64,000 nucleotides of DNA from Saccharothrix syringae (GTDB lineage Bacteria > Actinomycetota > Actinomycetes > Mycobacteriales > Pseudonocardiaceae). Location of the stretch: positions 5,704,001 to 5,768,000 of the forward strand of contig NZ_CP034550.1 in NCBI RefSeq assembly GCF_009498035.1, given 5' to 3'. Each line of letters begins with the position of its first letter. Position 1 is the first letter of the stretch. The notes below the pieces were generated by a model. It was not told the DNA's origin and made no database searches. It worked only from the letters and a program-made list of their open reading frames with translations. Below are positions 42,594 to 52,031 of the stretch, in pieces. Position numbers and translations under genes: made by a program.

Positions 42594-43772
42594 TCAGCGC
42601 AGGCGCCACAGGACCGCCCGGGGAGACCCTGTCTCGGGGATCTCGGAGAAGCCCACGACGACACCGCGGTCGTTCACGTCCGAGGCCGCGCTCCAGGTGC
42701 TGCCCGGCAGCGCACCCAGGTTCCGGACGCGGTTGTCGCGGTCCCAGACCACCGCGTACGACGCGACGCCCGGCTGCTCGGCGCTGCCGATGACCAGGCC
42801 GCGGTCGTTCAGGCCGCTGGTGGAGGTCGACGTGCTGCCGGGCGGTGTCCCCAGGTCGACGGCGCGGCCGCGCTCGTCCCACCGCACGGCGTGCCGGATC
42901 GACTCCGGCTGGTCCATGAACGCGATGCCGGCCATGGCGCCGTGCGCGTCCACGGCCGTGAGCGCGCTGTTCCTCGCGCCGGCCGGGAGGTCCAGCGGCA
43001 CGACCTGCCCCAGTCGGTCCCACCGCACGGCGAGCCGGTCCCGCGGCGTGGGCCCGGTGGCGGTGCCCGCGATGGCGCCGCTGTCGGTGATGGACTCGGG
43101 ATAGGTGCTCCACCCGTCGAGCCGCGGCAGTTCCGTGAGGGTTCCCCGGCGGTCCCACGCGACCGGCAGGGTCCGGCCGGGGCCGAGGTCGGCGCTGCCG
43201 ACGACGGTCCCGGCGTCGTTGATGTCGGCGGGCTCGCTGCGGGTGGCACCCGCGGGGATGCCGAGGTCGGTGATCCGCCCACCGCGGTCCCACCGCACGG
43301 CGTGGGTCCGGCCGTCGGAACCGGCGCTGACGCCGATCCAGGTTCCCGCCGCGTTGCGCCCGTGCACCTCGGTGGAGCCGCCCGCGAGCGACGCGAACTC
43401 GGTGATGTTCCCGGCGCCGTCCCACCGTACGGCGTGCGCGGTGTAGTTCCCGTCACGGACGGTGCCGATGACGACGCCGTCGTCGAAGATGTCGTGGGCG
43501 GTGACCTCACCGCCGGTGGACAGGCCGGGCAGGACCGTGACGGCGCCACCGCGGTCCCACTTCACCGGGTGCGGGACGTAGTCGGCGGACCAGGCGGAAC
43601 CGACGACCGTTCCCGCGTCGTTCACGGCCCGCGCCAGACTGCCGACGGTGCCGGGCGGCAGGTCGAGTTCGACCATGACCACGGCGGCCTGGGCCGGCGC
43701 GGGCGCCGCGGTCGTGACGAGACCGAGGACCGCGACCGCGGTCACGGCTCCGCGCGCGGGTGATCGCTTCAT
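42594..43772 (-). CDS. Secreted HAF-repeat protein
   Basis: A 392-residue secreted protein. A signal peptide (AVLGLVTTAAPAPAQA) is followed by about seven tandem repeats of about 48 residues, each with the pattern LPxG...INDxGxVVGxA...HAVxWDRxGxxxDLG. This is the extracellular HAF-type repeat, probably a beta-propeller. Function unknown; members are extracellular or cell-surface. The ATG at 43772 has GGGAGGG upstream. It ends 12 bases from the convergent membrane-protein gene. Confidence 0.8.
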   Translation of the reverse strand: MKRSPARGAVTAVAVLGLVTTAAPAPAQAAVVMVELDLPPGTVGSLARAVNDAGTVVGSAWSADYVPHPVKWDRGGAVTVLPGLSTGGEVTAHDIFDDGVVIGTVRDGNYTAHAVRWDGAGNITEFASLAGGSTEVHGRNAAGTWIGVSAGSDGRTHAVRWDRGGRITDLGIPAGATRSEPADINDAGTVVGSADLGPGRTLPVAWDRRGTLTELPRLDGWSTYPESITDSGAIAGTATGPTPRDRLAVRWDRLGQVVPLDLPAGARNSALTAVDAHGAMAGIAFMDQPESIRHAVRWDERGRAVDLGTPPGSTSTSTSGLNDRGLVIGSAEQPGVASYAVVWDRDNRVRNLGALPGSTWSAASDVNDRGVVVGFSEIPETGSPRAVLWRLR

Positions 43773-43913
43773 GACTTCCCTCCCGGGGCGACTGGGGGAC
43801 GGCGGCGGGGCCGGCTCGACCTCGTCGCGCGAACCCGCACCCAGCATCGGGGACCGCGCCGGCCGGGGATACCGGCTTTGGTCCCGATCCGGTGGGGGCG
43901 ACCGGCTCGTGGT

Positions 43914-44393
43914 CTAGCCCGGTGAGCCGGACGTCCCCGGGTCCTCGTCGCGCACCGCGGCGATGGCGGCGACGATGCCGTGGTAACCGGTGCAGCGGCA
44001 CAGGTTGCCGGCTATCGCGGTGCGGATCTCGGCCTCGGTGGGCGAGGGGTTGTCCCGCAGCAGTTCCACCGCCACGACCAGCATCCCCGGCGTGCAGAAG
44101 CCGCACTGCAGGCCGTGGTGGCGGCGGAAGGACTCCTGGAGCGGGGTCAGGGACGTGGTCGCCAGGCCCTCCACCGTGGTGACCTCCGAGCCGTCCGCCT
44201 GGACCGCCAGGACGCAGCAGGACCGGGCGGTCGCGCCGTCCAGCAGGACGGTGCACGAGCCGCACGCGCCCTGTTCGCAGCCGACGTGCACGCCGGTCAG
44301 GCCGAGGTCGTGGCGCAGCAGGTCGGCGAGGGTGCGGCGGGGTTCGCAGTCGGCGGTGCGGGTGCGGCCGTCGACCGTGATGGTGATCTTCAT
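43914..44393 (-). CDS. Molybdenum hydroxylase small subunit, 2x[2Fe-2S]
   Basis: A 159-residue iron-sulfur subunit (CoxS/XdhC-type in CO and aldehyde dehydrogenases). Seen: the plant-ferredoxin cluster motif CEQGACGSCTVLL with a later cysteine in RSCCVLA, and the second cluster CGFCTPGM with NLCRCTGY. It passes electrons from the molybdenum centre to FAD. Its ATG overlaps the FAD subunit stop (ATGA), so the three subunits are translated as one operon. Confidence 0.94.
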   Translation of the reverse strand: MKITITVDGRTRTADCEPRRTLADLLRHDLGLTGVHVGCEQGACGSCTVLLDGATARSCCVLAVQADGSEVTTVEGLATTSLTPLQESFRRHHGLQCGFCTPGMLVVAVELLRDNPSPTEAEIRTAIAGNLCRCTGYHGIVAAIAAVRDEDPGTSGSPG

Positions 44394-45235
44394 CCGGTGG
44401 TCGCCCGTCGTAGTGCCCTGCGGGTCAGGACGGCGGTCATGTCGCGGCGGTACGCGGCCGGGGCGTGCAGGTCGTCGACCGGGTCGGTGGCGGACGCCGC
44501 CGCCTCGGCGGCCTCGGCCAGCACGCCGGGGGTGGGCGCCCGGCCGGTCAGCACCTCCTCCGCCGCGCGGGCCCGGATCGGGGTGGGCGCGGCGCCCGCC
44601 ACGGCGATGCGGGCGTCGGTGACCACGCCGTCGGTGAGCACGACCGAGGTGAACACCGCCGTCACCGCGAGGTCGTTGGGGCGGCGGCTCAGCTCGGCCA
44701 TGCCGTGGCGGGCGGTCGGGGCCGGCAGCGGGACGCGCACCGCGGTGAGCAGTTCGTCGGGTTCGAGCGCGGTGCGGTGCGGGCCGCGGAAGAAGTCGCG
44801 GGCCTCGACCTCGCGGGTGCCGCGGTGGCTCCGCGCGGTGAAGACCGCGTCCAGCGCGAGGAGGACGGCCGGGACCTCGGCCGCGGGGTCGGCGTGGGCG
44901 GCGCTGCCGCCCACCGTGCCGCGGTTGCGCACGGACACGTGGCCGACGTGCGTCAGCGCCTCGGCCAGCAGCGGCAGGGCGCGGGCCACCACCGGGGACG
45001 TCTCGGCCGTGCGCAGCCGGGTCAGCGCGCCGAGCACCAGCGCCGGGCCGTCCCGCTCGACGGTGGTCAGCGGCAGCCGCGACACGTCCACCACGAGCGC
45101 CGGCCGCCGCACCCGCGCGTTGAGCAGCGGCACCAGGCTCTGGCCGCCCGCCAGCACGACGGCGCCCAGCCGGAGCGCGTCCAGCGCGTCGCCCACCCCG
45201 CCGGCGCGGGTGTACTCGAACGGCGCGGCCTTCAC
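44390..45235 (-). CDS. Molybdenum hydroxylase FAD subunit (CoxM-like)
   Basis: A 281-residue FAD-binding subunit. Seen: AGGQSLVPLLNARV and RNRGTVGGSAAHADPAAEVP, the two pyrophosphate-binding loops of the family, and a C-terminal CO-dehydrogenase flavoprotein domain. The GTG at 45235 overlaps the large-subunit stop by four bases (GTGA). It receives electrons from the iron-sulfur subunit and passes them to quinone, oxygen or another acceptor. Confidence 0.92.
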   Translation of the reverse strand: MKAAPFEYTRAGGVGDALDALRLGAVVLAGGQSLVPLLNARVRRPALVVDVSRLPLTTVERDGPALVLGALTRLRTAETSPVVARALPLLAEALTHVGHVSVRNRGTVGGSAAHADPAAEVPAVLLALDAVFTARSHRGTREVEARDFFRGPHRTALEPDELLTAVRVPLPAPTARHGMAELSRRPNDLAVTAVFTSVVLTDGVVTDARIAVAGAAPTPIRARAAEEVLTGRAPTPGVLAEAAEAAASATDPVDDLHAPAAYRRDMTAVLTRRALRRATTG

Positions 45236-47586
45236 CGGTCGGCCCCGGCGCGGATCGCCGCCAGCAGGTCCGGCGGGGTGATCGGCAGCGACGTGATCCG
45301 CACCCCGAACTCCGCCAGGGCGTCCTCCACGGCGTGCGCGATCGCCGCGCCGCCGCCGATGACCCCGGCCTCCCCGGCGCCCTTGAAGCCGCCGGGGACG
45401 TGCCGGGCGGGTGTCTCCATGTGGGAGACGCCGATCGGGGGCACGACGGTCGCGGTCGGCAGCAGGTACTCGGCGAACGAGCCGGTCAACGCCTCCCCCG
45501 ACGCGCCGTAGGCCAGCCGTTCGTACAGCGCGCCGCCGATGGCCTGCGCCGCGCCGCCCGCCAGCTGGCCGTCGACGATCATCGGGTTGATGACCGTGCC
45601 GCAGTCGTGCGCCAGCAGGTAGCCCAGCAGCTCCACGACACCGGTCTCCACGTCGACCGAGGCGAGCACGGCCGTGCAGCCGAACGCCGTGGCGACGTCG
45701 ACCGGGTCGTACACCTCGCGCTCGTGCAGCGTCGGCTCCTCGCCCTCGGGCAGCGCGCCGTGGAGCCGCCGGTGCGCCGCGTCGCCGATCTCGGCGAAGC
45801 CGACGGTGCGGCCGGGCACGCCCGCGACCGACACCACGCCGTCGTCGATCACGAGGTCGTCCGGCGACGCCTCGAACAGGTGCGCGGCGATGCGCAGCAC
45901 CTTGGCGCGCAGGCGGGTGGCGGCGTTGAGCACGGCCGCGCCGCCGACCGCCGCGGCCCGGCTGGCCGCGGTGCCGTACCCGGTGTACGGGCTGGAGTCG
46001 GTGTCGTGGGCGATGACGCTGACGTGGTCCAGGGGCACGTCCAGGGCGTCCGCGGCGACCTGCGCCAAGGCCGTGAAGACGCCCTGCCCCATCGACATCT
46101 GCCCGGTGTGGACGACGACGTGCCCGGTGGAGTCGATGCGCACCACGGCCTCGTCGAACCCGGAGTGGTCGAGGCCGGCCAGGTTGATGACCCGCGAGGG
46201 CCCGAACCCGGACACCTCGTTGTGGAAGGCGTAGCCGATGCCGACGTGCCCGCCGCGGGCCCGCGCCGCGGCCACCCGCTCCGCCCACCCGGCGCGGCGC
46301 ACCGCGTCGCGGCACAGGTCCAGGCACTCGCCGTAGCGGCCGCTGTCGTAGGTGAACACCGGGCTCTGGTAGGGGAAGTCGGTCACGAAGTTGCGGTGCC
46401 GCACCTCGTGCGGGTCCAGGCCGAGCCGGCGGGCCAGGGCCTCGACCACGTGCTCGTGCACGAAGTTCGCCTTGGGCAGCCCGTAACCCCGGTACGAGCC
46501 GTAGGGCGTCTTGTTGGTGACGACGCCGACGACGTTCATCTCGTAGGCCGGGATGGCGTAGGGCCCGGTCATGACGGCCGCGGTCGTCCAGCACGGGCTC
46601 AGGCCGACGGTGCTGAAGTTCGCGCCGAGCACGCCGTGCAGGGTGCCGCGCAGGCCGGTGATCGTGCCGTCGGCGCGGGCCGCCAGCTCGACCTCGATGC
46701 GCTGCTCGCGCGAGTGCACGGTGGCGACGAAGCTCTCCCGCCGGTCCTCGACGAGCTTGACCGGCCGCCCGGTGGCGCGGGACAGCACCGCGGCCACCAC
46801 CTCCTCGCCGTAGAACTCGAACTTGTTGCCGAACCCGCCGCCGACGTCGGGCACCCGCACCCGCACCTTGTTCACCGGCAGGCCCAGGACCTCCGCGAAC
46901 AGCTCGCGGGCCAGGTGCGGCGCCTGGGTGTTGAGCCACACGTCCAGGTACGAGGTGAACGGGTCCCAGGTCGCCACCACGCCGCGCGTCTCCAGGGGCG
47001 CGCCCATCTGCCGGGCGAAGCGGAACGTCTCGCGCAGCACCACGTCGGCCCGCTCGAACGCCCCCGCCACGTCGCCCCGCGCCACCACCGCGCGCCCGGC
47101 GACGTTGTCCGGCCAGTCCTCGTGCAGGCGGGGCGCGTCCGGCGCCAGGGCCTGCTCCAGGGTCGTGACGGCGGGCAGCGGCGCGTACTCGACGTCGACC
47201 AGCTCCAGCGCGTCCTCGGCCGTGGCCCGGTCGACCGCGGCGACGGCCGCCACCCCGTGCCCCTGGTAGAGCACCTTGTCCACGGCCAGCGGGTACGCCA
47301 CCGGCTCCGGCGCGTCGGGCGCGATCCGCCACAGCACCGGCTGCGGCCGGCGCACCGCGGCGCGCACGTCCGCGCCCGTCACCACCGCGAACACCCCGGG
47401 GTGGGCGGCAGCCGCGGTCGGGTCGACCCGCACGACCCGGGCGTGCGGGTGCGGGCTGCGCAGGACGGCCGCCTCCAGCAGGCCGGCCGGCCGCACGTCG
47501 TCGACGAACACCGCCCGGCCGGTGAGCAGCCGCGCGTCCTCCGCGCGGCTCACGCGCGCACCGATCAGCTTCCCGCCCACGGTCAC
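45232..47586 (-). CDS. Molybdenum hydroxylase large subunit (aldehyde/xanthine/CO-DH family)
   Basis: A 784-residue molybdopterin subunit. Seen: the N-terminal ARVSRAEDARLLTGRAVFVDD, GGGFGNKFEFYGEE, the active-site loop SYRGYGLPKANFVHE, GQMSMGQGVFTALAQ, and PGGFKGAGEAGVIGG with the catalytic glutamate. The loop is neither AYxCSFR (form I CO dehydrogenase) nor AYRGAGR (form II), so CO oxidation is unlikely; an aldehyde, N-heterocycle or purine substrate is more probable. No maturation or cofactor genes are adjacent. GTG at 47586; a second GTG two codons later is possible. Confidence 0.9.
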   Translation of the reverse strand: MTVGGKLIGARVSRAEDARLLTGRAVFVDDVRPAGLLEAAVLRSPHPHARVVRVDPTAAAAHPGVFAVVTGADVRAAVRRPQPVLWRIAPDAPEPVAYPLAVDKVLYQGHGVAAVAAVDRATAEDALELVDVEYAPLPAVTTLEQALAPDAPRLHEDWPDNVAGRAVVARGDVAGAFERADVVLRETFRFARQMGAPLETRGVVATWDPFTSYLDVWLNTQAPHLARELFAEVLGLPVNKVRVRVPDVGGGFGNKFEFYGEEVVAAVLSRATGRPVKLVEDRRESFVATVHSREQRIEVELAARADGTITGLRGTLHGVLGANFSTVGLSPCWTTAAVMTGPYAIPAYEMNVVGVVTNKTPYGSYRGYGLPKANFVHEHVVEALARRLGLDPHEVRHRNFVTDFPYQSPVFTYDSGRYGECLDLCRDAVRRAGWAERVAAARARGGHVGIGYAFHNEVSGFGPSRVINLAGLDHSGFDEAVVRIDSTGHVVVHTGQMSMGQGVFTALAQVAADALDVPLDHVSVIAHDTDSSPYTGYGTAASRAAAVGGAAVLNAATRLRAKVLRIAAHLFEASPDDLVIDDGVVSVAGVPGRTVGFAEIGDAAHRRLHGALPEGEEPTLHEREVYDPVDVATAFGCTAVLASVDVETGVVELLGYLLAHDCGTVINPMIVDGQLAGGAAQAIGGALYERLAYGASGEALTGSFAEYLLPTATVVPPIGVSHMETPARHVPGGFKGAGEAGVIGGGAAIAHAVEDALAEFGVRITSLPITPPDLLAAIRAGADR

Positions 47587-47632
47587 CCCCGGTCGTCGGT
47601 CCCACCCTGGCACCCGGCGCGGGGGCGGGGAA

Positions 47633-48433
47633 TCACGCAGTCGGCTGGTGCTGCTCCACCTCGTCGAGGGCGAGGGCGAGCACGCGCCGGTCGTCGTCGC
47701 CCAGCGGCCACGGCAGCCGGCCCGCCGGCTGGTCCTCCTCGGCCGCGGCGAGCCGCTCCTCGACCAGGACCAGGAGGATGTCCGGCACGCCGGTGCCCAG
47801 CAGCACCTCGACCAGCCGGCAGGACAGCCCGGGGTACGGGAACCGCGCGGCCCGGCGGCTCGCCCGCGCCTCGTGCCAGATCCGGCGCGTCGCCTCCGGG
47901 CCCTCGACGTGGGCGGCGTCGTGCAGCAGCCGGTACCAGCCGACGTCGGCGCGGTCCGCGGTGCCGGTGAACTCGCCCCACAGGTCGACCTCGGCGACCT
48001 CGCGGAACAGCGCGAGCGCCGCGGCGCGGTCACCGGCCTCGTAGAGCGCGTGGGCGCGTTCCAGCTTGGCGTTGAGGAGCTGCCTCGGGGAGGCGCCGTG
48101 CTCGGCCTTGTACTCCTCGGCCGCGCGGGCGAGGACCGCGACGTCGCGCATGCGCTCGGAGTAGGCCCAGAGGTCCCCGGTCCCCGTGGCACCGCGTTCC
48201 TCGGCTTCGCGGAGCAGGGCGGTGGCGCGGTCGTTGTACCCGGTCATCTCCTCCGAACCGGCGAACTCCAGCGCCTCCAGGCAGCCGTAGGCCCCGGCGA
48301 GGGCGATGGCGCCGCCCGCGTCGTCGCCCGCGCCGCGCTCGTCCGCGACGCGCTCCCAGTCGGCGGGGTCGGGTGGCAGCTCACCGGCGGCGACCAGGGC
48401 GGTCACGGCGGCGGGGACGGGCGGCAGGTCCAC
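47633..48433 (-). CDS. Hypothetical helical (TPR-like) protein
   Basis: A 266-residue Ala/Glu-rich helical protein with repeated helix pairs (AKLERAHALYEAGDRAAALALF, cut short here) like tetratricopeptide or related scaffolds. No signal peptide. GTG with GGAG upstream. It precedes the molybdenum hydroxylase genes on the same strand by 46 bases, so they may be co-transcribed, but I know of no functional link. Family not recognised. Confidence 0.7.
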   Translation of the reverse strand: MDLPPVPAAVTALVAAGELPPDPADWERVADERGAGDDAGGAIALAGAYGCLEALEFAGSEEMTGYNDRATALLREAEERGATGTGDLWAYSERMRDVAVLARAAEEYKAEHGASPRQLLNAKLERAHALYEAGDRAAALALFREVAEVDLWGEFTGTADRADVGWYRLLHDAAHVEGPEATRRIWHEARASRRAARFPYPGLSCRLVEVLLGTGVPDILLVLVEERLAAAEEDQPAGRLPWPLGDDDRRVLALALDEVEQHQPTA

Positions 48434-48595
48434 GGTGCTCCTTCGGTTCGGTGCCGGGTGAGACCGCCCGCGCCCCGGTCCGGTTCCCCGGCCGCGCCCC
48501 CAGGGCGGCCGGGGAACCGGGATCGGTGCCGGGCGGCGACGTCGTCGTCGCACGCCCGCCACGGGTCGAGGCGCTGCCCACCGGCGTGCCGTCGC

Positions 48596-48630
48596 CTCCC
48601 TCGTCGTCGGCTCCCTCGTCGTCGGCTCCC
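48596..48630. repeat. 15-bp tandem repeat
   Basis: CTCCCTCGTCGTCGG at 48596 and 48611, then a partial third copy. Located in the divergent promoter region between the helical protein and the GlxA-like regulator. Confidence 0.8.
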
Positions 48631-48710
48631 CGCGGGACAGCGTTTCGCGGGCGGTGCGCTCGCGGGGCGGGTGGCCGTCGCACCGGTCCGCTTTCCTGGG
48701 ATTCCTGTCG

Positions 48711-48716
48711 TACTGT
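48711..48716 (+). promoter_or_regulatory. -10 box TACTGT, leaderless start
   Basis: TACTGT is followed by exactly six bases and the GTG of the regulator, the same layout as at 2515. No Shine-Dalgarno is present. Confidence 0.55.
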
Positions 48717-48722
48717 GGCCGG

Positions 48723-49718
48723 GTGGAGGGGCGGCTGGTCGTCGTGGTGGGGTACGACGGGGTCGAGCTGGTGGACGTGGCCTGCGTGACGAGCGGGTTC
48801 GAGCACGCCAACCGGCGGGGCGCCGAACCGGCCTACCGCGTGGTGCTCGCGACCCCGGCGGGCCGGTCGGTGCGCAGCGACTCCGGGCTGGAGGTGCGCG
48901 GCCAGAGCGGTTTCGACGGCATCCGCGGCCGGCTCGACACGCTCGTCGTCTCCGGCGGGCTGGGCCACGTCGAGGCCGCCGCGGACCCGCGGCTGGTCGG
49001 CCAGGTCCGGCGCCTGGCCGGCGCGTCGCGGCGGGTGGCGTCGGTGTGCACGGGCGCGACGGTGCTGGCCGCCGCGGGCCTGCTGGACGGTCGACGCGTC
49101 ACCACGCACTGGTACTACGCCCGCGAGCTGGCCGAGCGCTTCCCGCGCGTGCGCGTCGACGCCGGTCCGGTCTACATCCGCGACGGGGTGGTCGCCACGT
49201 CGGGCGGGGTCACCGCCGCGCTCGACCTGACCCTGGCCTTCGTCGAGGAGGACCACGGGCCCGAGCTGGCCCGCGAGGTGGCCATGGGCATGGTCGCCTA
49301 CCTCCAGCGCCCCGGTGACCAGGCGCAGATCAGCCAGTTCACCGGTGTGCCGCGCCCGGAGCAGGCCCTCGTGCGGCGGGTGGTCGACCACGTGGTGGCC
49401 CACCTCGACGCCGACCTGGGCACCGCGAGCCTGGCGGCGCTGGTCGGCGTCAGCGAGCGGCACCTGGGCCGGCTGTTCGGCGAGCACCTGGGCACGACCC
49501 CGGCCCGGCTGGTCCGCGACGCCCGGCTGGAGGCCGCCTCCCGCCTGCTGGTCACCACGCGCGAACCGATGACCGCCGTCGCCCGCCGCTGCGGGTTCGC
49601 CTCGGCCGAGGGGCTGCGGCAGGCGTTCACGGCGCGGTTCGGCGTGCCGCCGTCGCGGTTCCGGGCGGAGCGGGCGCGGGCGCGGGACCCGGGCGCCGCG
49701 GGGCTGTCCTGGTCGTGA
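48723..49718 (+). CDS. GlxA-type AraC family regulator with DJ-1/PfpI domain
   Basis: A 331-residue regulator. The N-terminal about 190 residues are a DJ-1/PfpI-like amidotransferase fold (VVVVGYDGVELVDVACVTSG, VASVCTGATVLAAAGLLDG with the nucleophile-elbow cysteine). The C-terminal about 100 residues hold two AraC helix-turn-helix motifs (LAALVGVSERHLGRLFGEHL, then MTAVARRCGFASAEGLRQAF). GlxA-type proteins sense small metabolites. Divergent from the helical protein and molybdenum hydroxylase genes, a good candidate to regulate them. The leaderless GTG at 48723 is chosen. Confidence 0.9.
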   Translation: MEGRLVVVVGYDGVELVDVACVTSGFEHANRRGAEPAYRVVLATPAGRSVRSDSGLEVRGQSGFDGIRGRLDTLVVSGGLGHVEAAADPRLVGQVRRLAGASRRVASVCTGATVLAAAGLLDGRRVTTHWYYARELAERFPRVRVDAGPVYIRDGVVATSGGVTAALDLTLAFVEEDHGPELAREVAMGMVAYLQRPGDQAQISQFTGVPRPEQALVRRVVDHVVAHLDADLGTASLAALVGVSERHLGRLFGEHLGTTPARLVRDARLEAASRLLVTTREPMTAVARRCGFASAEGLRQAFTARFGVPPSRFRAERARARDPGAAGLSWS

Positions 49719-49782
49719 ACCGCGCCTGCCGGTGCCGGTCGTCGACGCGGCCCGGCCGGGGGATCGGCGAGCACCGGCCCGC

Positions 49783-51276
49783 TCAGGGCGACACCACCTC
49801 CGGGATGTCCCGCCCCTCCCGCACCGCCTCGGCCAGCTCCTCCCGGTCCAACCGCCACACCACCGTGTCCCCGCCGGACGGCCCGGTGAAGCCGAACACC
49901 GGCGTGGCGTGCGCGGCCAGCCACGGCAGCAGGTCCGGGGAGGCGTAGCCGTAGCCCTGGCCCAGCGGCCGGCTCTGGGTCAGCACGTGGTCCGCCCCCG
50001 CCCGGTCCAGGGCACCCAGGGAGGTCCAGGTGCCGAACCGCACGTCGTCGGTCGACTGGTAGGCGAACTGGGCGGTCACCGTGGTCACCCCGACCCGCGA
50101 CCCCGGCGGCAGCGCCGTCTCGAAGTACTCGCCCGCCCGCCGGTAGCCGTCGTCCGCCGCGGTCCGCGCCACCACCGCCAGCCCCAGGCCCGCGGCCGGC
50201 AGCACCAGCGCGGTGGCGGTGAGCACCGGGCGCAGCCGCGCCAGGAACCCGGGCGGCTCGACGTGGACCACGGCCGCCGCGAGCACGCCGGGCACCACCA
50301 CGAAGTAGCCCATCTGCTCCTCCAGCGTGCCGAAGGCCAGCGCGAACACCCCCAGCGCGCCGGTCGCCACCGCCACCAGGCCCAGGGCCCGCCGGTCGGC
50401 GCGCGCGGACCGCACGGCCAGCAGCGCGGCGGGCACGGCCAGCCCCAGCAGCACGTAGGAGGTGCCGAACCTGGTCAGCTGGCCGACCAGCGCGTCCAGC
50501 AGGCTGGGGGCGTTGTCCGCGTTGAAGCCGGTGACCTGGTCCAGGCCGACCAGCCGGCGCAGGCCGCCGACCTTGTGCCGCCACCAGTCGGGGAGGCGGC
50601 CGGCGACCGCCAGCGCCACGACGTACCCCGCGTACGGCACGAGCCCGGCGCCCACGACCAGCGCGGCGTCGCGCAACGCCACCGTGCGCCGCCACAGCGG
50701 GGCCAGCGCCACCGGCAGCAGGGCCGGGACGACCGCGATGTCCTTGGTCAGCACCGCGCAGCCCAGCAGCAGCCCGGCCGCGGCCAGCACCGGCCGCGAC
50801 GCGCGGGACAGGCCGACCAGCAGCACCAGCCAGCCCGCCAGCACCAGGGCGAACGCCGGGGTCTCCAGCATCACCCGGCTGTCCTGGCGCAGCGTGAACG
50901 GGTCGGCGGCCAGCACCAGCGCGCCGACCACCGCCACCGCCGGTCGGGTGGTGCGCGCCAGCAGCGCGTAGGCCAGCGCCACGACCGCCGCGCCCAGCAC
51001 CGCGTTGACCCACCGCAGCCCGAAGACCAGGTCGATCGGGGTCGGTGGGAGGCCGAACAGCTCGGCCACGCCGCCGTTGAGCCAGAACGCCAGCGGCGGG
51101 TGCAGGTAGAACGCCTCGCCCGCCAGGTTGGGCCACTCGCCGCGGCCCGCCGACGAGGCCAGTCGGGCGTAGGTCAGCTCGTCGATGAACAGCTCGTTGG
51201 CCGTGGTCAGGCCCCAGGCCCGCAGGCCGAGCGCGAGGAGGGCCAGCGCGGCGCCGACGAGCCACGTCCGGGTCAC
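49783..51276 (-). CDS. GT39-like membrane glycosyltransferase
   Basis: A 497-residue polytopic protein with about 10-11 hydrophobic helices and the GT-C feature FIDELTYARLA in the first external loop, where the Asp-Glu pair is catalytic in ArnT/PMT-type enzymes that use polyprenyl-phosphate sugars. It would add a sugar to lipid, protein or polysaccharide outside the membrane. Its GTG overlaps the PhyH-like stop (GTGA). Last gene of the five-gene glycan operon. Confidence 0.82.
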   Translation of the reverse strand: MTRTWLVGAALALLALGLRAWGLTTANELFIDELTYARLASSAGRGEWPNLAGEAFYLHPPLAFWLNGGVAELFGLPPTPIDLVFGLRWVNAVLGAAVVALAYALLARTTRPAVAVVGALVLAADPFTLRQDSRVMLETPAFALVLAGWLVLLVGLSRASRPVLAAAGLLLGCAVLTKDIAVVPALLPVALAPLWRRTVALRDAALVVGAGLVPYAGYVVALAVAGRLPDWWRHKVGGLRRLVGLDQVTGFNADNAPSLLDALVGQLTRFGTSYVLLGLAVPAALLAVRSARADRRALGLVAVATGALGVFALAFGTLEEQMGYFVVVPGVLAAAVVHVEPPGFLARLRPVLTATALVLPAAGLGLAVVARTAADDGYRRAGEYFETALPPGSRVGVTTVTAQFAYQSTDDVRFGTWTSLGALDRAGADHVLTQSRPLGQGYGYASPDLLPWLAAHATPVFGFTGPSGGDTVVWRLDREELAEAVREGRDIPEVVSP

Positions 51277-52031
51277 CTGGCCGCCCCCGCGTCGCCCCAG
51301 CGGCGGATGTGGCGCCGGTGCACGGCGCGGTGCAGCCACGCGGCCGCCGGGACGAGGGCCCGCGGCCGGGTGAACTGGAGGATCCACGCGGTCCGGGTGG
51401 ACGCGCCGAGGTTGGGGTGGGCGCCGTGCACGGTCTCGAACAGGTGCAGCGCCGCGCCGCCCAGCGGCAGCGGGCAGTCCACCGCGCCCGCCTCGTCCAC
51501 GCCGACGGTGCGCAGCGCGCCCCGCCTGCCGGGCACCGGCTCGTGCGGCAGCACCCCGCCGAGGTGGCTGCCGGGCACGTACCGCAGGCAGCCGTCGGCC
51601 ACCGCGACCGGCGCGGTGGGCACCCACACGTTGAGCCGCCGCTCGGGCAGGCCGGACCGCTTGTGCACGCGGTCCTGGTGCCAGACCGTCTCGTAGGCGC
51701 AGCCGGGCGGTTTGCGGATGCTGTGGTCGAACCGGAACCACGTGCCGGGGCCGAGGAGCCGCCGGGCCAGGTCGGAGCTGCGCCGGAACACCGCGGTGTC
51801 GCGCAGCGCGGGCGCGAGCAGCGACGGGTAGAGGATCTCGGGCACGTCGCGGCCGAACTCGCCGGCGGTGGCGCCCAGGTCGAGCGTGCTGGTCGCGGGC
51901 AGCTCGGCGAACCGCGCGAACAGCGCGTCGAGCGCGTCCGCCACCTCCCGCACCTCCGCGGGGGTGAACAGGTCGGGCAGGATCACGAAACCGTTCTCCG
52001 CCAAGAACTCCCGCACGTCCTCACCGACCAC
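51273..52031 (-). CDS. Phytanoyl-CoA dioxygenase (PhyH)-like protein
   Basis: A 252-residue Fe(II)/2-oxoglutarate oxygenase of the PhyH family. Seen: WHQDRVHK with the HxD metal pair, VHGAHPN with the distal histidine and STRTAW with the 2-oxoglutarate arginine. It sits among glycosyltransferases and its start lies inside the end of the flippase-GT gene, so it probably modifies a sugar, lipid carrier or glycan unit; the substrate is unknown. GTG with GGAGGTGG upstream. Confidence 0.82.
   Translation of the reverse strand: MVGEDVREFLAENGFVILPDLFTPAEVREVADALDALFARFAELPATSTLDLGATAGEFGRDVPEILYPSLLAPALRDTAVFRRSSDLARRLLGPGTWFRFDHSIRKPPGCAYETVWHQDRVHKRSGLPERRLNVWVPTAPVAVADGCLRYVPGSHLGGVLPHEPVPGRRGALRTVGVDEAGAVDCPLPLGGAALHLFETVHGAHPNLGASTRTAWILQFTRPRALVPAAAWLHRAVHRRHIRRWGDAGAAR

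Noticed and set aside
43914..47586. Aerobic CO dehydrogenase operon
   Set aside because: The active-site loop is neither the form I nor form II motif, so only a general molybdenum hydroxylase name is justified.
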